A DNA stretch of 19,575 bases from UBA1206 sp045600105 (GTDB lineage: Bacteria > Bacillota > Clostridia > Oscillospirales > CAG-382). The position numbers and the translations under genes are program-made. The notes beneath the pieces are model-generated. The model saw only the letters and a list, made by a program, of their open reading frames with translations, was not told where the DNA came from and searched no databases. Of this stretch, positions 8,581-16,350 are shown in pieces. Every line of letters begins with the position of its first letter. Within the stretch, counting starts at the first letter, position 1. The stretch covers positions 1 to 19,575 of the forward strand of contig JAZRXG010000017.1 of assembly GCA_045600105.1 (NCBI GenBank), in the 5' to 3' direction.

Positions 8581-9507
8581 CTATTTTAATTGGTAGCTTT
8601 TATTTAATTTTGCAAGTGTTTCGGTGAAATAATCGGGATAATCCGCCTCGAACGAGAGCGTTTCGCCCGTGACGGGATGTACGAACGAGATGTACCGCGC
8701 GAACAGGCACTGTCCGACGAGCCCGAACTTGTTCGTTTCCCTGCCGTAGACCGCGTCCCCCGTGACGGGATGACCGAGGTGCGACATGTGGACCCTTATC
8801 TGATGGGTCCTGCCCGTTTCGAGCGTGAGACCCAGATGGGTGTAACCGTTGTATCTTCCGAGAACGCGCCAGTAAGTGACGGCTTCCCGTGAATTTTTAT
8901 ATGTGACCGCCATTTTCTTGCGGTCTTTTTCGCTTCTTCCGATGGGAAGGTCTATCTTTCCGCTGTCTTCCTTTACGTTTCCGTCGACTATCGCCTCGTA
9001 ACGGCGCGTAAACGAATGAACGGCGATCTGCGACGCGAGTCCGCGGTGCGCTTCGTCCGTCTTGGCAACGATGAGCAGCCCCGACGTGTCCTTGTCGATG
9101 CGGTGGACGATGCCCGGACGGATGACGCCGTTTATCGACGAAAGTCTGCCCCTGCAATGATAGAGCAGCGCGTTGACGAGCGTTCCGCTTTCGTTTCCGG
9201 CTGCGGGATGCACCACCATTCCCTTCGGCTTGTCCACGACGAGCAGATGCTCGTCCTCGTAGACGATTTTAACGGGAATGTTCTCGGGCACTGCTTCGAG
9301 TTCCTTTGCCTCGGGAATCGTCACTTCAACGGTCTCGCCGCCCGAAACGCGGTAGTTCTTGGCACAAACAGAGCCGTTCACCAGAACCGCCCCGTTTTCT
9401 ATCACGGATTGAGCAAGTGAACGGCTTATTTCCAGTTCCTCGCTCACGAATACGTCAAGGCGTGTGCCGATATGTGACGTGTTAGTTGTCAGAACCGTCG
9501 TTTCCAT
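8581..9507 (-). CDS. rluD: RluD/RluC-family 23S rRNA pseudouridine synthase
   Basis: 308 residues, usual for the family. An S4 RNA-binding domain occupies about 14-75 (TRLDVFVSEELEISRSLAQS, then GAVLVNGS). The catalytic domain follows: DKPKGMVVHPAAGN (92-105) and the catalytic block HRIDKDTSGLL (135-145) with Asp138 as the nucleophilic aspartate; ETGRTHQIRVHMSHLGHPV lies near residue 230. It isomerises specific uridines in large-subunit rRNA to pseudouridine. In Firmicutes the gene immediately after lspA is the rluD-like ylyB, and the order here matches. The start overlaps lspA by 26 nt. The upstream GGAAG-like site is weak, so coupling to lspA translation is likely. The exact target uridine cannot be told from sequence. 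Confidence 0.93.
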   Translation of the reverse strand: METTVLTTNTSHIGTRLDVFVSEELEISRSLAQSVIENGAVLVNGSVCAKNYRVSGGETVEVTIPEAKELEAVPENIPVKIVYEDEHLLVVDKPKGMVVHPAAGNESGTLVNALLYHCRGRLSSINGVIRPGIVHRIDKDTSGLLIVAKTDEAHRGLASQIAVHSFTRRYEAIVDGNVKEDSGKIDLPIGRSEKDRKKMAVTYKNSREAVTYWRVLGRYNGYTHLGLTLETGRTHQIRVHMSHLGHPVTGDAVYGRETNKFGLVGQCLFARYISFVHPVTGETLSFEADYPDYFTETLAKLNKSYQLK

Positions 9508-10030
9508 CGTATTCGTCCACTTCCGTATCTTCTTTTTCAGCCTCTTCGGCTGCTTTTATGCGCTTTTCGACTTTCGGCTCGTAAAATATCACGTACACGC
9601 CGAGCAGTATCGCGCCGACCGTTATGAACGAATCGGCGACGTTGAACACGGCGAATTTCACGAACGCCGTCTCGAAAAAGTCGGTGACGACGTATTCGCC
9701 CGCTTCGTTGGTCACGAAAAGTCTGTCTATCATATTGCCGATGCCGCCGCCGAGTATGAACGCGAGCGACGTCGTGAGCAGCGGATGGCGATTGCCGTAC
9801 TTATGCAGGAACCACACTATGACGACTATGGTGACGGTCGACGCGACGAGGAAGACCCAGCGTGCGTTGTCGAGCATGCCGAACGCCGCCCCGTCGTTTT
9901 CGACGTATGTGATATTCATTACGTAAGGTATGAAGCGGACCCGTTCACCGACGTCCATTGAAAGACGCACTATCAGCTTGGTGAGCTGATCGAGAACGAC
10001 CACTCCGAGAGTCACAAAGAAAGCTAACAT
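9482..10030 (-). CDS. lspA: Lipoprotein signal peptidase (signal peptidase II)
   Basis: 182 residues with four predicted membrane segments (about 2-22, 56-77, 85-104, 128-152). Family landmarks are present: VVLDQLTK (11-18), VENDGAAFGML (43-53), and the two catalytic aspartates, Asp102 in NMIDR and Asp133 in FNVADS. It cleaves the signal peptide of prolipoproteins below the lipidated Cys; the lipoprotein at the left edge is a plausible client. The gap between the two aspartates (31 residues) is wider than I expect for short Gram-positive forms, because of an extracellular-loop insert around 105-127. The C-terminal 25 residues are a cytoplasmic, highly acidic tail that overlaps the rluD-like start. 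The start overlaps the ileS stop by 7 nt and lacks a good ribosome binding site, again pointing to coupling. Confidence 0.95.
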   Translation of the reverse strand: MLAFFVTLGVVVLDQLTKLIVRLSMDVGERVRFIPYVMNITYVENDGAAFGMLDNARWVFLVASTVTIVVIVWFLHKYGNRHPLLTTSLAFILGGGIGNMIDRLFVTNEAGEYVVTDFFETAFVKFAVFNVADSFITVGAILLGVYVIFYEPKVEKRIKAAEEAEKEDTEVDEYDGNDGSDN

Positions 10031-12810
10031 ACGGCGTTTTTACATCTTTCGCAAAGATGGTTTCCGTCCTCGTCGATGCCGTAGCCGTCGCCGCTCTTCC
10101 AGCAGCGTACGCACTTGTCGCCCGACGCGGGAACGACTTTGATGGAAAGTCCGCTCACCTCGTCAGCGAACGCGCCGTCGATCGCGGTTTCGGAAAGCTC
10201 GACCTTGCTCGTGATGAATATTTCGGCGAGAGTGTCTTTGTATGCCTCGAACACCTTCATTGCCTCGCTGCCCGCGGGAGCGCCGATAACGACGTCGGCG
10301 TCAAGCGATTTGCCGATGACTCTGGCGGCCCTTGCTTCTTCGAGAGCCTTGAGCACGGTGTCGCGGTATTCGAAAAGCTTGTCGTAGCCTTCTTCGATTG
10401 AGCTGAAATCCTCGGAAGGAACATATTCGGGTATATCGTTGAGGAAGACCGATCTTTCGTCGTCGCTCTTCTTGTGAGGCAGGTAGCCCCACGCCTCTTC
10501 GGCGGTGTACGAAAGAATGGGTGCAAGGAGTCTGATGAGCGCGGAGACAGATTCGTACATAACGGTCTGAGCCGCGCGTCTGGAATCGGAGTCCGCCTTG
10601 TCGCAGTACATTCTGTCCTTGGTGATATCGACGTATATCTTGGAAAGGTCGATGGAGCAGAAGTTGTGGATCTCGTGATAAACGATGTGGAATTCGTAGT
10701 CGTCGTAAGCCTTTCTCGCGGTCTTCACGAGTTTGTTCAGGCGGGAAACGAGCCACTTGTCGATATCACGGAATTTATCGGTACCTACCGCGTCCTTATC
10801 GGGATCGAAATCGCCGATATTGGCAAGCAGGATGCGCAGCGTGTTGCGGATCTTGCGGTAGGACTCGGAAAGCTGTTTGAAAATCTCATCGGACGCTCTT
10901 ACGTCAACGCGGTAATCGGAAGCGGCGACCCAGAGACGAAGCATATCGGCGCCGTATTTGACGATTATTTCCTCGGGAGCGACGGAGTTGCCGAGCGACT
11001 TGTGCATCGCTTTGCCCTCGCCGTCAACTACCCAGCCGTGAGTAAGGACCTGTTTGTAGGGAGCGCCTGCGTCCTTTGCGCCGACGGCGGTGAGCAGCGA
11101 AGACTGGAACCAGCCTCTGTACTGATCCGCGCCCTCAAGATAAAGGTCCGCGGGCCAGCTGAGTCCTTCGCGTGAGAGGACGTTGAAATGAGTCGAGCCC
11201 GAGTCGAACCAGCCGTCGAGGGTGTCGGTCTCTTTGGTGAAGTGTCTGCCGCCGCACTTGGGACATACGAATCCTTCGGGGAGCAGGTCGGTCGCTTCTT
11301 TTTCGAACCAGGCGTTGGAGCCCTCTTTGCCGAACGTGTCGGAAACTTTATCAATGGTCTCTTTGGTGCAGATGATCTCGCCGCAGTCCTTGCAGTAGAA
11401 CGCGGGAATGGGGAGACCCCAGTGTCTCTGACGCGAAATGCACCAGTCGGCTCTTTCGCGGATCATGGAGACCATTCTGTCTCCGCCCCACGCGGGGAGC
11501 CAGTCAACGTTCGCGCAGGCGGCGACCGCCTTGTCGCGGAACGCCTCGACGGAGCAGAACCACTGCGGGGTGGCTCTGAAGATGATGGGGTTCTTGCATC
11601 TCCAGCAATGCGGATACTGGTGGACGATCTCTTCGGACGCGAAGAGAGCACCCGATTCCTTCATATCTTCGAGTATAGCCTTGTTGGATTCCTCGTAGTA
11701 CATTCCGGCGAATTTTCCGGCGTCAGCGGTCTGATATCCTCTGTCGTCAACGGGAACGACTATCTTGATGCCGTATCTCATACCGGTGAAATAGTCGTCC
11801 GCGCCGAAGCCGGGAGCGGTATGAACGCAGCCCGTGCCGCTGTCCATGGTGACATATTCGGCATTGCAGATAAGGCTGTCGCGGTCGAGGAAAGGATGGT
11901 AAGCGGTCATCAGCTCGAAGAAGCTGCCGGGAACTTCCTTGATTATCTCGTAATTCTCAACGCCGCCCTGCTGCATCGTTCTGTCGACGAGCGGTTTGGC
12001 AAGGATGTAATTGACGTCGCCGGCTTTGACGATGACGTAGGTCTCACGCGGGTGAAGCGCGATAGCCATGTTGCCGGGCATGGTCCACGGAGTGGTGGTC
12101 CATATAATAAAGTAGGTATTGTCTTTTTCGCAGATACCGTCGAGTTTTCCGAGGTCGTCCTTGACCCTGAATCTGACGTAGATGGACGTACATTTGGCGT
12201 CCTTGTATTCGATCTCGGCTTCGGCAAGCGCGGTTTCGTCCTTGGGGCACCAGTAAACGGGCTTGAGCCCCTTATAGATGTAGCCCTTGGCGAACATTTC
12301 GCCGAAGATCTTTATTTCGTTCGCTTCGAACCCGGGGTCCATGGTGAGATAGGGGTTTTCCCAATCGCCGAGGACGCCGAGACGGCGGAACGAAGTGCGC
12401 TGGATGTCGACGAAATTGGCGGCAAATTCTTCGCACTGCCTGCGGAATTCGGGGATGGTCATTCTCTTTCTGTCGAGCTTGTTCTTTTTGATGATGGCGG
12501 ATTCGATGGGCATACCGTGGTTGTCCCAGCCGGGAACGTACGGAGCGTCGAATCCGGTCATGGATTTATATTTGATGATGAGGTCCTTGAGCACCTTGTT
12601 CATCGCGGTGCCCATGTGGATGTTGCCGTTGGAGAACGGAGGACCGTCGTGAAGAATGAAGGGCTTTTTGCCGGCGTTCTTTTCGCGTATCAGCTTGTAA
12701 ATAGCCTCATCGTCCCATTTTTTGAGCGTTTCGGGTTCCTTTACGGGCAGGCTCGCACGCATCGGAAATTCGGTCGAGGGAAGGTTGAGCGTATTTTTGT
12801 AATCTTTCAT
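10024..12810 (-). CDS. ileS: Isoleucyl-tRNA synthetase
   Basis: 928 residues, the normal length for bacterial IleRS type 1. Class I architecture is complete. The HIGH-equivalent is His65-Met-Gly-Thr68 in GNIHMGTAMNKVLKD. The CP1 editing domain shows TTTPWTMPGNMA and GCVHTAPGFGADDY. Zinc-type cysteines occur in CKDCGEIIC and CPKCG. YRGWFQSSLL lies before the KMSKS-equivalent, KAMHKS at 600-605. The C-terminal zinc finger is CVRCW ... CERC near 900-925. It charges tRNA-Ile and hydrolyses mischarged valine. Both signature motifs deviate from the textbook forms (HMGT for HIGH, AMHKS for KMSKS); I recall similar variants in other Clostridia, so the enzyme is probably active. A weak AAGGAA site precedes the ATG, 9 bp after divIVA. 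There is no room for a T-box leader, so expression follows the operon. Confidence 0.97.
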   Translation of the reverse strand: MKDYKNTLNLPSTEFPMRASLPVKEPETLKKWDDEAIYKLIREKNAGKKPFILHDGPPFSNGNIHMGTAMNKVLKDLIIKYKSMTGFDAPYVPGWDNHGMPIESAIIKKNKLDRKRMTIPEFRRQCEEFAANFVDIQRTSFRRLGVLGDWENPYLTMDPGFEANEIKIFGEMFAKGYIYKGLKPVYWCPKDETALAEAEIEYKDAKCTSIYVRFRVKDDLGKLDGICEKDNTYFIIWTTTPWTMPGNMAIALHPRETYVIVKAGDVNYILAKPLVDRTMQQGGVENYEIIKEVPGSFFELMTAYHPFLDRDSLICNAEYVTMDSGTGCVHTAPGFGADDYFTGMRYGIKIVVPVDDRGYQTADAGKFAGMYYEESNKAILEDMKESGALFASEEIVHQYPHCWRCKNPIIFRATPQWFCSVEAFRDKAVAACANVDWLPAWGGDRMVSMIRERADWCISRQRHWGLPIPAFYCKDCGEIICTKETIDKVSDTFGKEGSNAWFEKEATDLLPEGFVCPKCGGRHFTKETDTLDGWFDSGSTHFNVLSREGLSWPADLYLEGADQYRGWFQSSLLTAVGAKDAGAPYKQVLTHGWVVDGEGKAMHKSLGNSVAPEEIIVKYGADMLRLWVAASDYRVDVRASDEIFKQLSESYRKIRNTLRILLANIGDFDPDKDAVGTDKFRDIDKWLVSRLNKLVKTARKAYDDYEFHIVYHEIHNFCSIDLSKIYVDITKDRMYCDKADSDSRRAAQTVMYESVSALIRLLAPILSYTAEEAWGYLPHKKSDDERSVFLNDIPEYVPSEDFSSIEEGYDKLFEYRDTVLKALEEARAARVIGKSLDADVVIGAPAGSEAMKVFEAYKDTLAEIFITSKVELSETAIDGAFADEVSGLSIKVVPASGDKCVRCWKSGDGYGIDEDGNHLCERCKNAVC

Positions 12811-12819
12811 TTTCTGTGC

Positions 12820-13524
12820 TTATTCCTTTTCGGTTTCTTCGGTTTTTTCCGCGTCGGCGGGAGAAGGCACCTCTTGGGTGAGAGAAGCGAGCTGCTCCAT
12901 ATATTCCTTGTCGGTCAATTCCTTTGTCTCGGGCTTCTTTTCGGTTTCAACTTCGTTGAGCTCTTCGTCGGCACGCAGCTTTTCGTCGGTGTCCATACCG
13001 TCTTTTATCGCTTTTTTGACGTCGTTGAATATCTTGTCGACTATCTCACCGTCGTTGGGAAGAACGATGTCTTCTATTTCGTTGACGGAGATAGCCTGCA
13101 GCTCTTCGATATGTCCGCGGTAAAGGTCGTAGATGTTCTTTTTGAAGTCGAGCACCTTGGTGCGGAGCGTCCACATCTCCTGCTTTTCGGCGGCGAGCTG
13201 TTCGCGGAAATCGGCGATGATGGCGTCGCAGCGGTCCTTGATGGAGGTCGTGATGACTTCCGCCTTTTCGTTGGCGTCGCGGATTATCTTTTCGCCCAGC
13301 TTCTGCGACTTGACGAGGGTGGAACGTATCGACTCTTCCTCGTCCTTTATCTCGTCGAGGTTGGTGACGACTATTTTGAGCTTTCTTTCGAGCTCGCTGT
13401 TTTCGCGGTAAAGGTTGGTATAGTTTTCGATGAGGAAATCGATGTATTCGTCGACCTCCTGACGGCTATAGCCGCGCATCGCCACGGAGAATGTTTTATT
13501 TTTAAGTTCATGCGGTGCAAGCAT
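12820..13524 (-). CDS. divIVA: DivIVA-domain cell-division/polar-growth protein
   Basis: 234 residues. The N-terminal DivIVA domain (about 3-60) includes LKNKTFSVAMRGYSRQEVDEYIDF, with the RGYS-x-x-EVD signature. Two predicted coiled coils follow (about 30-80 and 85-160), then a low-complexity Glu/Lys/Thr-rich tail (about 185-234). DivIVA proteins assemble on negatively curved membrane at septa and poles and recruit division, wall-synthesis or segregation factors. The position downstream of sepF and yggT and upstream of ileS is the classic Firmicutes arrangement. AGGAGG lies at optimal spacing before the ATG. The length exceeds B. subtilis DivIVA (about 164), mostly through the tail. GpsB is an alternative DivIVA-domain family but is much shorter. 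Confidence 0.93.
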   Translation of the reverse strand: MLAPHELKNKTFSVAMRGYSRQEVDEYIDFLIENYTNLYRENSELERKLKIVVTNLDEIKDEEESIRSTLVKSQKLGEKIIRDANEKAEVITTSIKDRCDAIIADFREQLAAEKQEMWTLRTKVLDFKKNIYDLYRGHIEELQAISVNEIEDIVLPNDGEIVDKIFNDVKKAIKDGMDTDEKLRADEELNEVETEKKPETKELTDKEYMEQLASLTQEVPSPADAEKTEETEKE

Positions 13525-13580
13525 CGTAATTCCTCCTGAAAATCTCTTTGATATATATCAGATGACGCAACTGTTCGGAT

Positions 13581-13856
13581 CTATTCGAAAAACGCGAGAA
13601 TGACGCGTATGACCATAATGCCCATCGTTGCAAAAAGGCACGAAAAGTCGACAGGGAGAGACGCGAAGGTCTCGCTCCTGTCAAGCAGGTTCCGTATGGG
13701 CAGCATTACCGGCTCGGTAACGCTGAAAATGAACGAGAACGCCACGCTCTCCTCCGACGCGAAGATGAGCGGATAGAGCACTCTCAAAAAGAGCAGAACG
13801 GTAAGCACGGATAAATAGATACTTACCGTGCTTATCACTATAGATACAAAAATCAA
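13581..13856 (-). CDS. yggT: YggT family small membrane protein
   Basis: 91 residues with two hydrophobic spans (about 5-30 and 66-89) separated by the family loop, which reads PVMLPIRNLLDRS ... LPVDFSCLFA, matching the YggT/YlmG pattern of a proline-containing stretch followed by Asp and a second membrane helix. YggT/YlmG proteins are linked to septum placement or membrane organisation, but their activity is undefined. The start is TTG at 13856: it is the first usable start after an in-frame stop, and the only ribosome-binding-like stretch (AAAAGG, about 15 nt upstream) is rather far away. A GTG six codons later is a weaker alternative. A strong inverted repeat lies within the first 20 codons. 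The gene follows sepF after 35 bp. Confidence 0.85.
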   Translation of the reverse strand: MIFVSIVISTVSIYLSVLTVLLFLRVLYPLIFASEESVAFSFIFSVTEPVMLPIRNLLDRSETFASLPVDFSCLFATMGIMVIRVILAFFE

Positions 13857-13891
13857 GGCAGATTCACCGTATCCTTTTCGTTCCCGTCAGA

Positions 13892-14359
13892 TCAGAAAAA
13901 TTCTCTGGGCTGTTTTGCCGTGTTATTGGTCTCTTCAGCCGTTTCCTCGGGTGCGGATTCGCCGGTCACTTCCACGTTGTTGGGAGTGATGACGTAAGTA
14001 GAGCTCGCGACGTTCTTGAGTTTGCCGTGGATGGCATAGGTGACGCCGGAAAGGAAGTCGATGAGGCGGAGAGCCGTCTCGCGGTTGGTGTTCTCGAGGT
14101 TGAGAACGACGGTCTTGTGCTGCATAAGATGGTTGGCTATGGTCGCGACTTCGTCGAATTTGGTGGGCTTGCAGACCTTCATTTCGAGGTTTGCGGGAGA
14201 AATGACGCTGCTGCTGACCTTGGTCACCTGAGGTGCCTGAGGAGCCGCCGCGGAAGCCTCTTCGGTCACTTCCTCGTCGTATTCTCTGTCATATCCGTCA
14301 TCGACGTTTTCGTTATCTCCGTTGTTGAATGCGCTGCGTAAGCTGTCCCAGAATCCCAT
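13892..14359 (-). CDS. sepF: Cell division protein SepF
   Basis: 155 residues. The N-terminus MGFWDSLRSAF is the amphipathic membrane-binding helix typical of SepF. A negatively charged, then Ala/Pro-rich linker (about 12-50) leads to the SepF core domain (about 58-132), recognised by DEVATIANHLMQHKTVVLNL, RLIDFLSGVTYAIHGKL and STYVITPNNVEV. SepF polymerises into arcs, binds the FtsZ C-terminal tail and ties the Z-ring to the membrane. GGAGG precedes the ATG at normal spacing. It is flanked by yggS and yggT, the standard order in Gram-positive division clusters. The last 20 residues are a polar tail rich in Glu, Asn and Thr. Confidence 0.95.
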   Translation of the reverse strand: MGFWDSLRSAFNNGDNENVDDGYDREYDEEVTEEASAAAPQAPQVTKVSSSVISPANLEMKVCKPTKFDEVATIANHLMQHKTVVLNLENTNRETALRLIDFLSGVTYAIHGKLKNVASSTYVITPNNVEVTGESAPEETAEETNNTAKQPREFF

Positions 14360-14394
14360 TTTGAAATACCTCCAAAGTTTTATGTTTTATTTTT

Positions 14395-15093
14395 TTAATT
14401 TTTATTTTCGGGATAAACACGTTTTCCGAATATCCCTTCCCCGATCCTCACGAGATTCGAGCCGCAGTCGAGCGCTTCGCGGTAGTCGGCGCTCATACCG
14501 AGTGAAAGGATATCCATTACAACATTACCCATAATGCTATTATCCACATTTCGGGCTTTAATGTCAATAAATTTTTGGCTTATTTTTGTAAAAAATAATA
14601 TATTTTTTTCTTTATCGTCATTTTTCGGCACGACACCCATCAATCCGCGCACTCTGACGTGGGCAAACGGGGCGAGTGACGCGAGAAACGACTCGGTCTC
14701 GTCTATCGGGATGCCGCCCTTCGACTCCTCGTCACCGAGGTTTATCTCCACGAGGCAGTCCTGGACGATGCCTTTCTTCGCCGCCTGCTTCTCTATCTCA
14801 CCGGCGAGAGAGAGCGAATCGAGCGAATGTATGAGCGACACCCTGCCCACGACGTACTTCGCCTTGTTTCTCTGAAGCCTGCCGATGAAGTGCACGTCGA
14901 ACCGTTTGTCGAGGTACGGATACTTTTCCATAAGCTCGTTCACGCGGTTCTCGCCTATCGTGTGCACGCCCATGTCGTAAATGGCGTTTATGGTTTCGGC
15001 GTCCCTCGTCTTGGTGGCGGCGAGCAGCGTTGCCCTGCCGTTTATCTCGGCGAGGATGTCTTCGATATTTTTTCTGAGTTCTTCGTTTTTCAT
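14395..15093 (-). CDS. yggS: YggS-family PLP-binding homeostasis protein
   Basis: 232 residues. The PLP-binding lysine is Lys28 in LLAATKTRD, the equivalent of the family's VSKT. GENRVNELMEKYP, HFIGRLQRNK, IHSLDS, CLVEINLGDEESKGG, VRGLMGV, LSLGMSADY and RIGEGIFGKR are all present in order, covering the alanine-racemase-like barrel. These proteins bind pyridoxal phosphate but have no known catalytic reaction; they affect vitamin B6 and amino-acid balance. The start codon overlaps the stop of the upstream HlyD-like gene as TGATG, so translation is coupled. The stretch coding for residues about 158-191 is unusually AT-rich (28% GC over 14521-14620) and seems to carry a few extra residues just before LSLGMS compared with the clostridial pattern I remember. 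Confidence 0.94.
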   Translation of the reverse strand: MKNEELRKNIEDILAEINGRATLLAATKTRDAETINAIYDMGVHTIGENRVNELMEKYPYLDKRFDVHFIGRLQRNKAKYVVGRVSLIHSLDSLSLAGEIEKQAAKKGIVQDCLVEINLGDEESKGGIPIDETESFLASLAPFAHVRVRGLMGVVPKNDDKEKNILFFTKISQKFIDIKARNVDNSIMGNVVMDILSLGMSADYREALDCGSNLVRIGEGIFGKRVYPENKN

Positions 15094-16346
15094 CAGTTCA
15101 CGATCTTTCCTTCGTAAATATCCTTGCCCGACACGATGACCGGATCATAAAGCGAAAGCTCTGTCGCCGACTGCAGGTCGATCTCGGACGGAACGGGGAG
15201 CTTGCAGTAGCAATAGCCTTTTTCTTTATACATGACCGTCGTTTCCTTGAATCTGACGATGGTGCCGTCGAGCGTATAAACGCCGGTCCTTCCGTCAACG
15301 AACCTTATCGCCGTTTCGGGCACCTTGAGACCCGCGTATTCCTCGACGACGAGCTCGACGGGCTGAGAACGCGTATAGTTGAAGCCCTCGATGAGGACGT
15401 CGGACGAGAACACGAGCACGACCGTGTCGTAATTGGTCTGCGAAACGGTCTTGTTCAGCTTCATTCTGACCGTCTTTCCGTCGGAATACGGGAAGATGAC
15501 CGAATAATCGTAATATCTGTCTTTTCCCTCGGTGAACCTTGCCGCCGTGACCTTGTCGAGCTCGACGGTGATGTACCACGTCGGCGAGGACACGATCTTG
15601 CAGACGGAAGACGACATCACTTCCTCGTCGGGAAGCTTGTCAACGAGCTCGGCGTAATCGTCGAGCGTGAGGTTTTCGAGCTTGCTTGGCGTGAATATCT
15701 TTTCGTATCCGTCGGTATTGCTGTAAAAATAGCCCGCTTTTGACGAATAGACGTTGGCGTGGTCGCCCGACAATCGGCTCTGCAGCGACGATACTTCTTT
15801 TTTGTACTCGTCGATGAGCATATCGTAACCGCCCGCCGCGGTCAGCGACGACGAGCGGCGGTTCATCAGCACGAGCAGCTCCTCCTCGTTCAGCGACGCC
15901 ATGTCGAGCTTGCCCTCGGCGACCGACAGCATTATCGAGCCGACGCGTTCCTTGATGGACGAGTCGAGCGCGTTGAAATCGGAAGTGGTATACGATTTTA
16001 TGACGGTGGAGCGTTCGAGCACCGATATTTTCGCGCTGAGGTCGTTTATCCGCTGCTGTATCTCGGCGTCGGACCGGTCGGGATAGACCGAAAGCAGTCT
16101 CGTTCCCTTCGGCACCTTTTCGCCGTCCGAATAAAACACGCAGGATTTCCCGGTCTTCGACGCCGTATAGACCGTCTCGTCGCGGAATATCAGCGCGTTC
16201 AGCGGCACGGTACGCAGCGTCTCGGCGTAAACGACGTTCTCGACCTCTATCATATCGCCGACCGAAAGGCTTATCTGCAATATGACGTAGGCGAGAGCGC
16301 ACAGCGCAAGTATGACGGAAAGGATCTGTTTGAGATGGTTTTTCAA
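15093..16346 (-). CDS. HlyD-like single-pass membrane protein of the division cluster
   Basis: 417 residues. A short cytoplasmic N-terminus and one membrane segment (about 7-27) are followed by a large extracellular part. Residues about 28-80 look like the first half of a split lipoyl/barrel-sandwich domain, with GEKVPKGTRLLSVYPD resembling the turn of HlyD-family adaptors. A helical section with two coiled-coil pieces (about 90-200) and a beta-rich C-terminal half (about 200-415) follow. Similar proteins sit next to sepF and yggS in many Clostridia and are annotated as HlyD family efflux adaptors, but no ABC transporter or outer membrane accompanies them. A role in envelope assembly or division is my inference. 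The start is TTG at 16346: GAGGG lies 7 nt upstream at the end of miaA, four bases separate it from the miaA stop, and later ATGs would remove the membrane segment. Confidence 0.75.
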   Translation of the reverse strand: MKNHLKQILSVILALCALAYVILQISLSVGDMIEVENVVYAETLRTVPLNALIFRDETVYTASKTGKSCVFYSDGEKVPKGTRLLSVYPDRSDAEIQQRINDLSAKISVLERSTVIKSYTTSDFNALDSSIKERVGSIMLSVAEGKLDMASLNEEELLVLMNRRSSSLTAAGGYDMLIDEYKKEVSSLQSRLSGDHANVYSSKAGYFYSNTDGYEKIFTPSKLENLTLDDYAELVDKLPDEEVMSSSVCKIVSSPTWYITVELDKVTAARFTEGKDRYYDYSVIFPYSDGKTVRMKLNKTVSQTNYDTVVLVFSSDVLIEGFNYTRSQPVELVVEEYAGLKVPETAIRFVDGRTGVYTLDGTIVRFKETTVMYKEKGYCYCKLPVPSEIDLQSATELSLYDPVIVSGKDIYEGKIVN

Positions 16347-16350
16347 ATTT

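Noticed and set aside
12811..12819. T-box leader expected before ileS
   Set aside because: Only 9 bp separate divIVA and ileS, and no T-box-like specifier or antiterminator structure is possible there.
11188..13539. A 783-codon open frame on the plus strand opposite ileS and divIVA
   Set aside because: It is antisense to two certain genes, has no recognisable domains and a composition (Val, Phe, Gly, Asp, Arg-rich) typical of the reverse strand of GC-biased codons. Similar long antisense frames occur opposite the solute-binding protein (519-1337) and rqcH (4514-5473).
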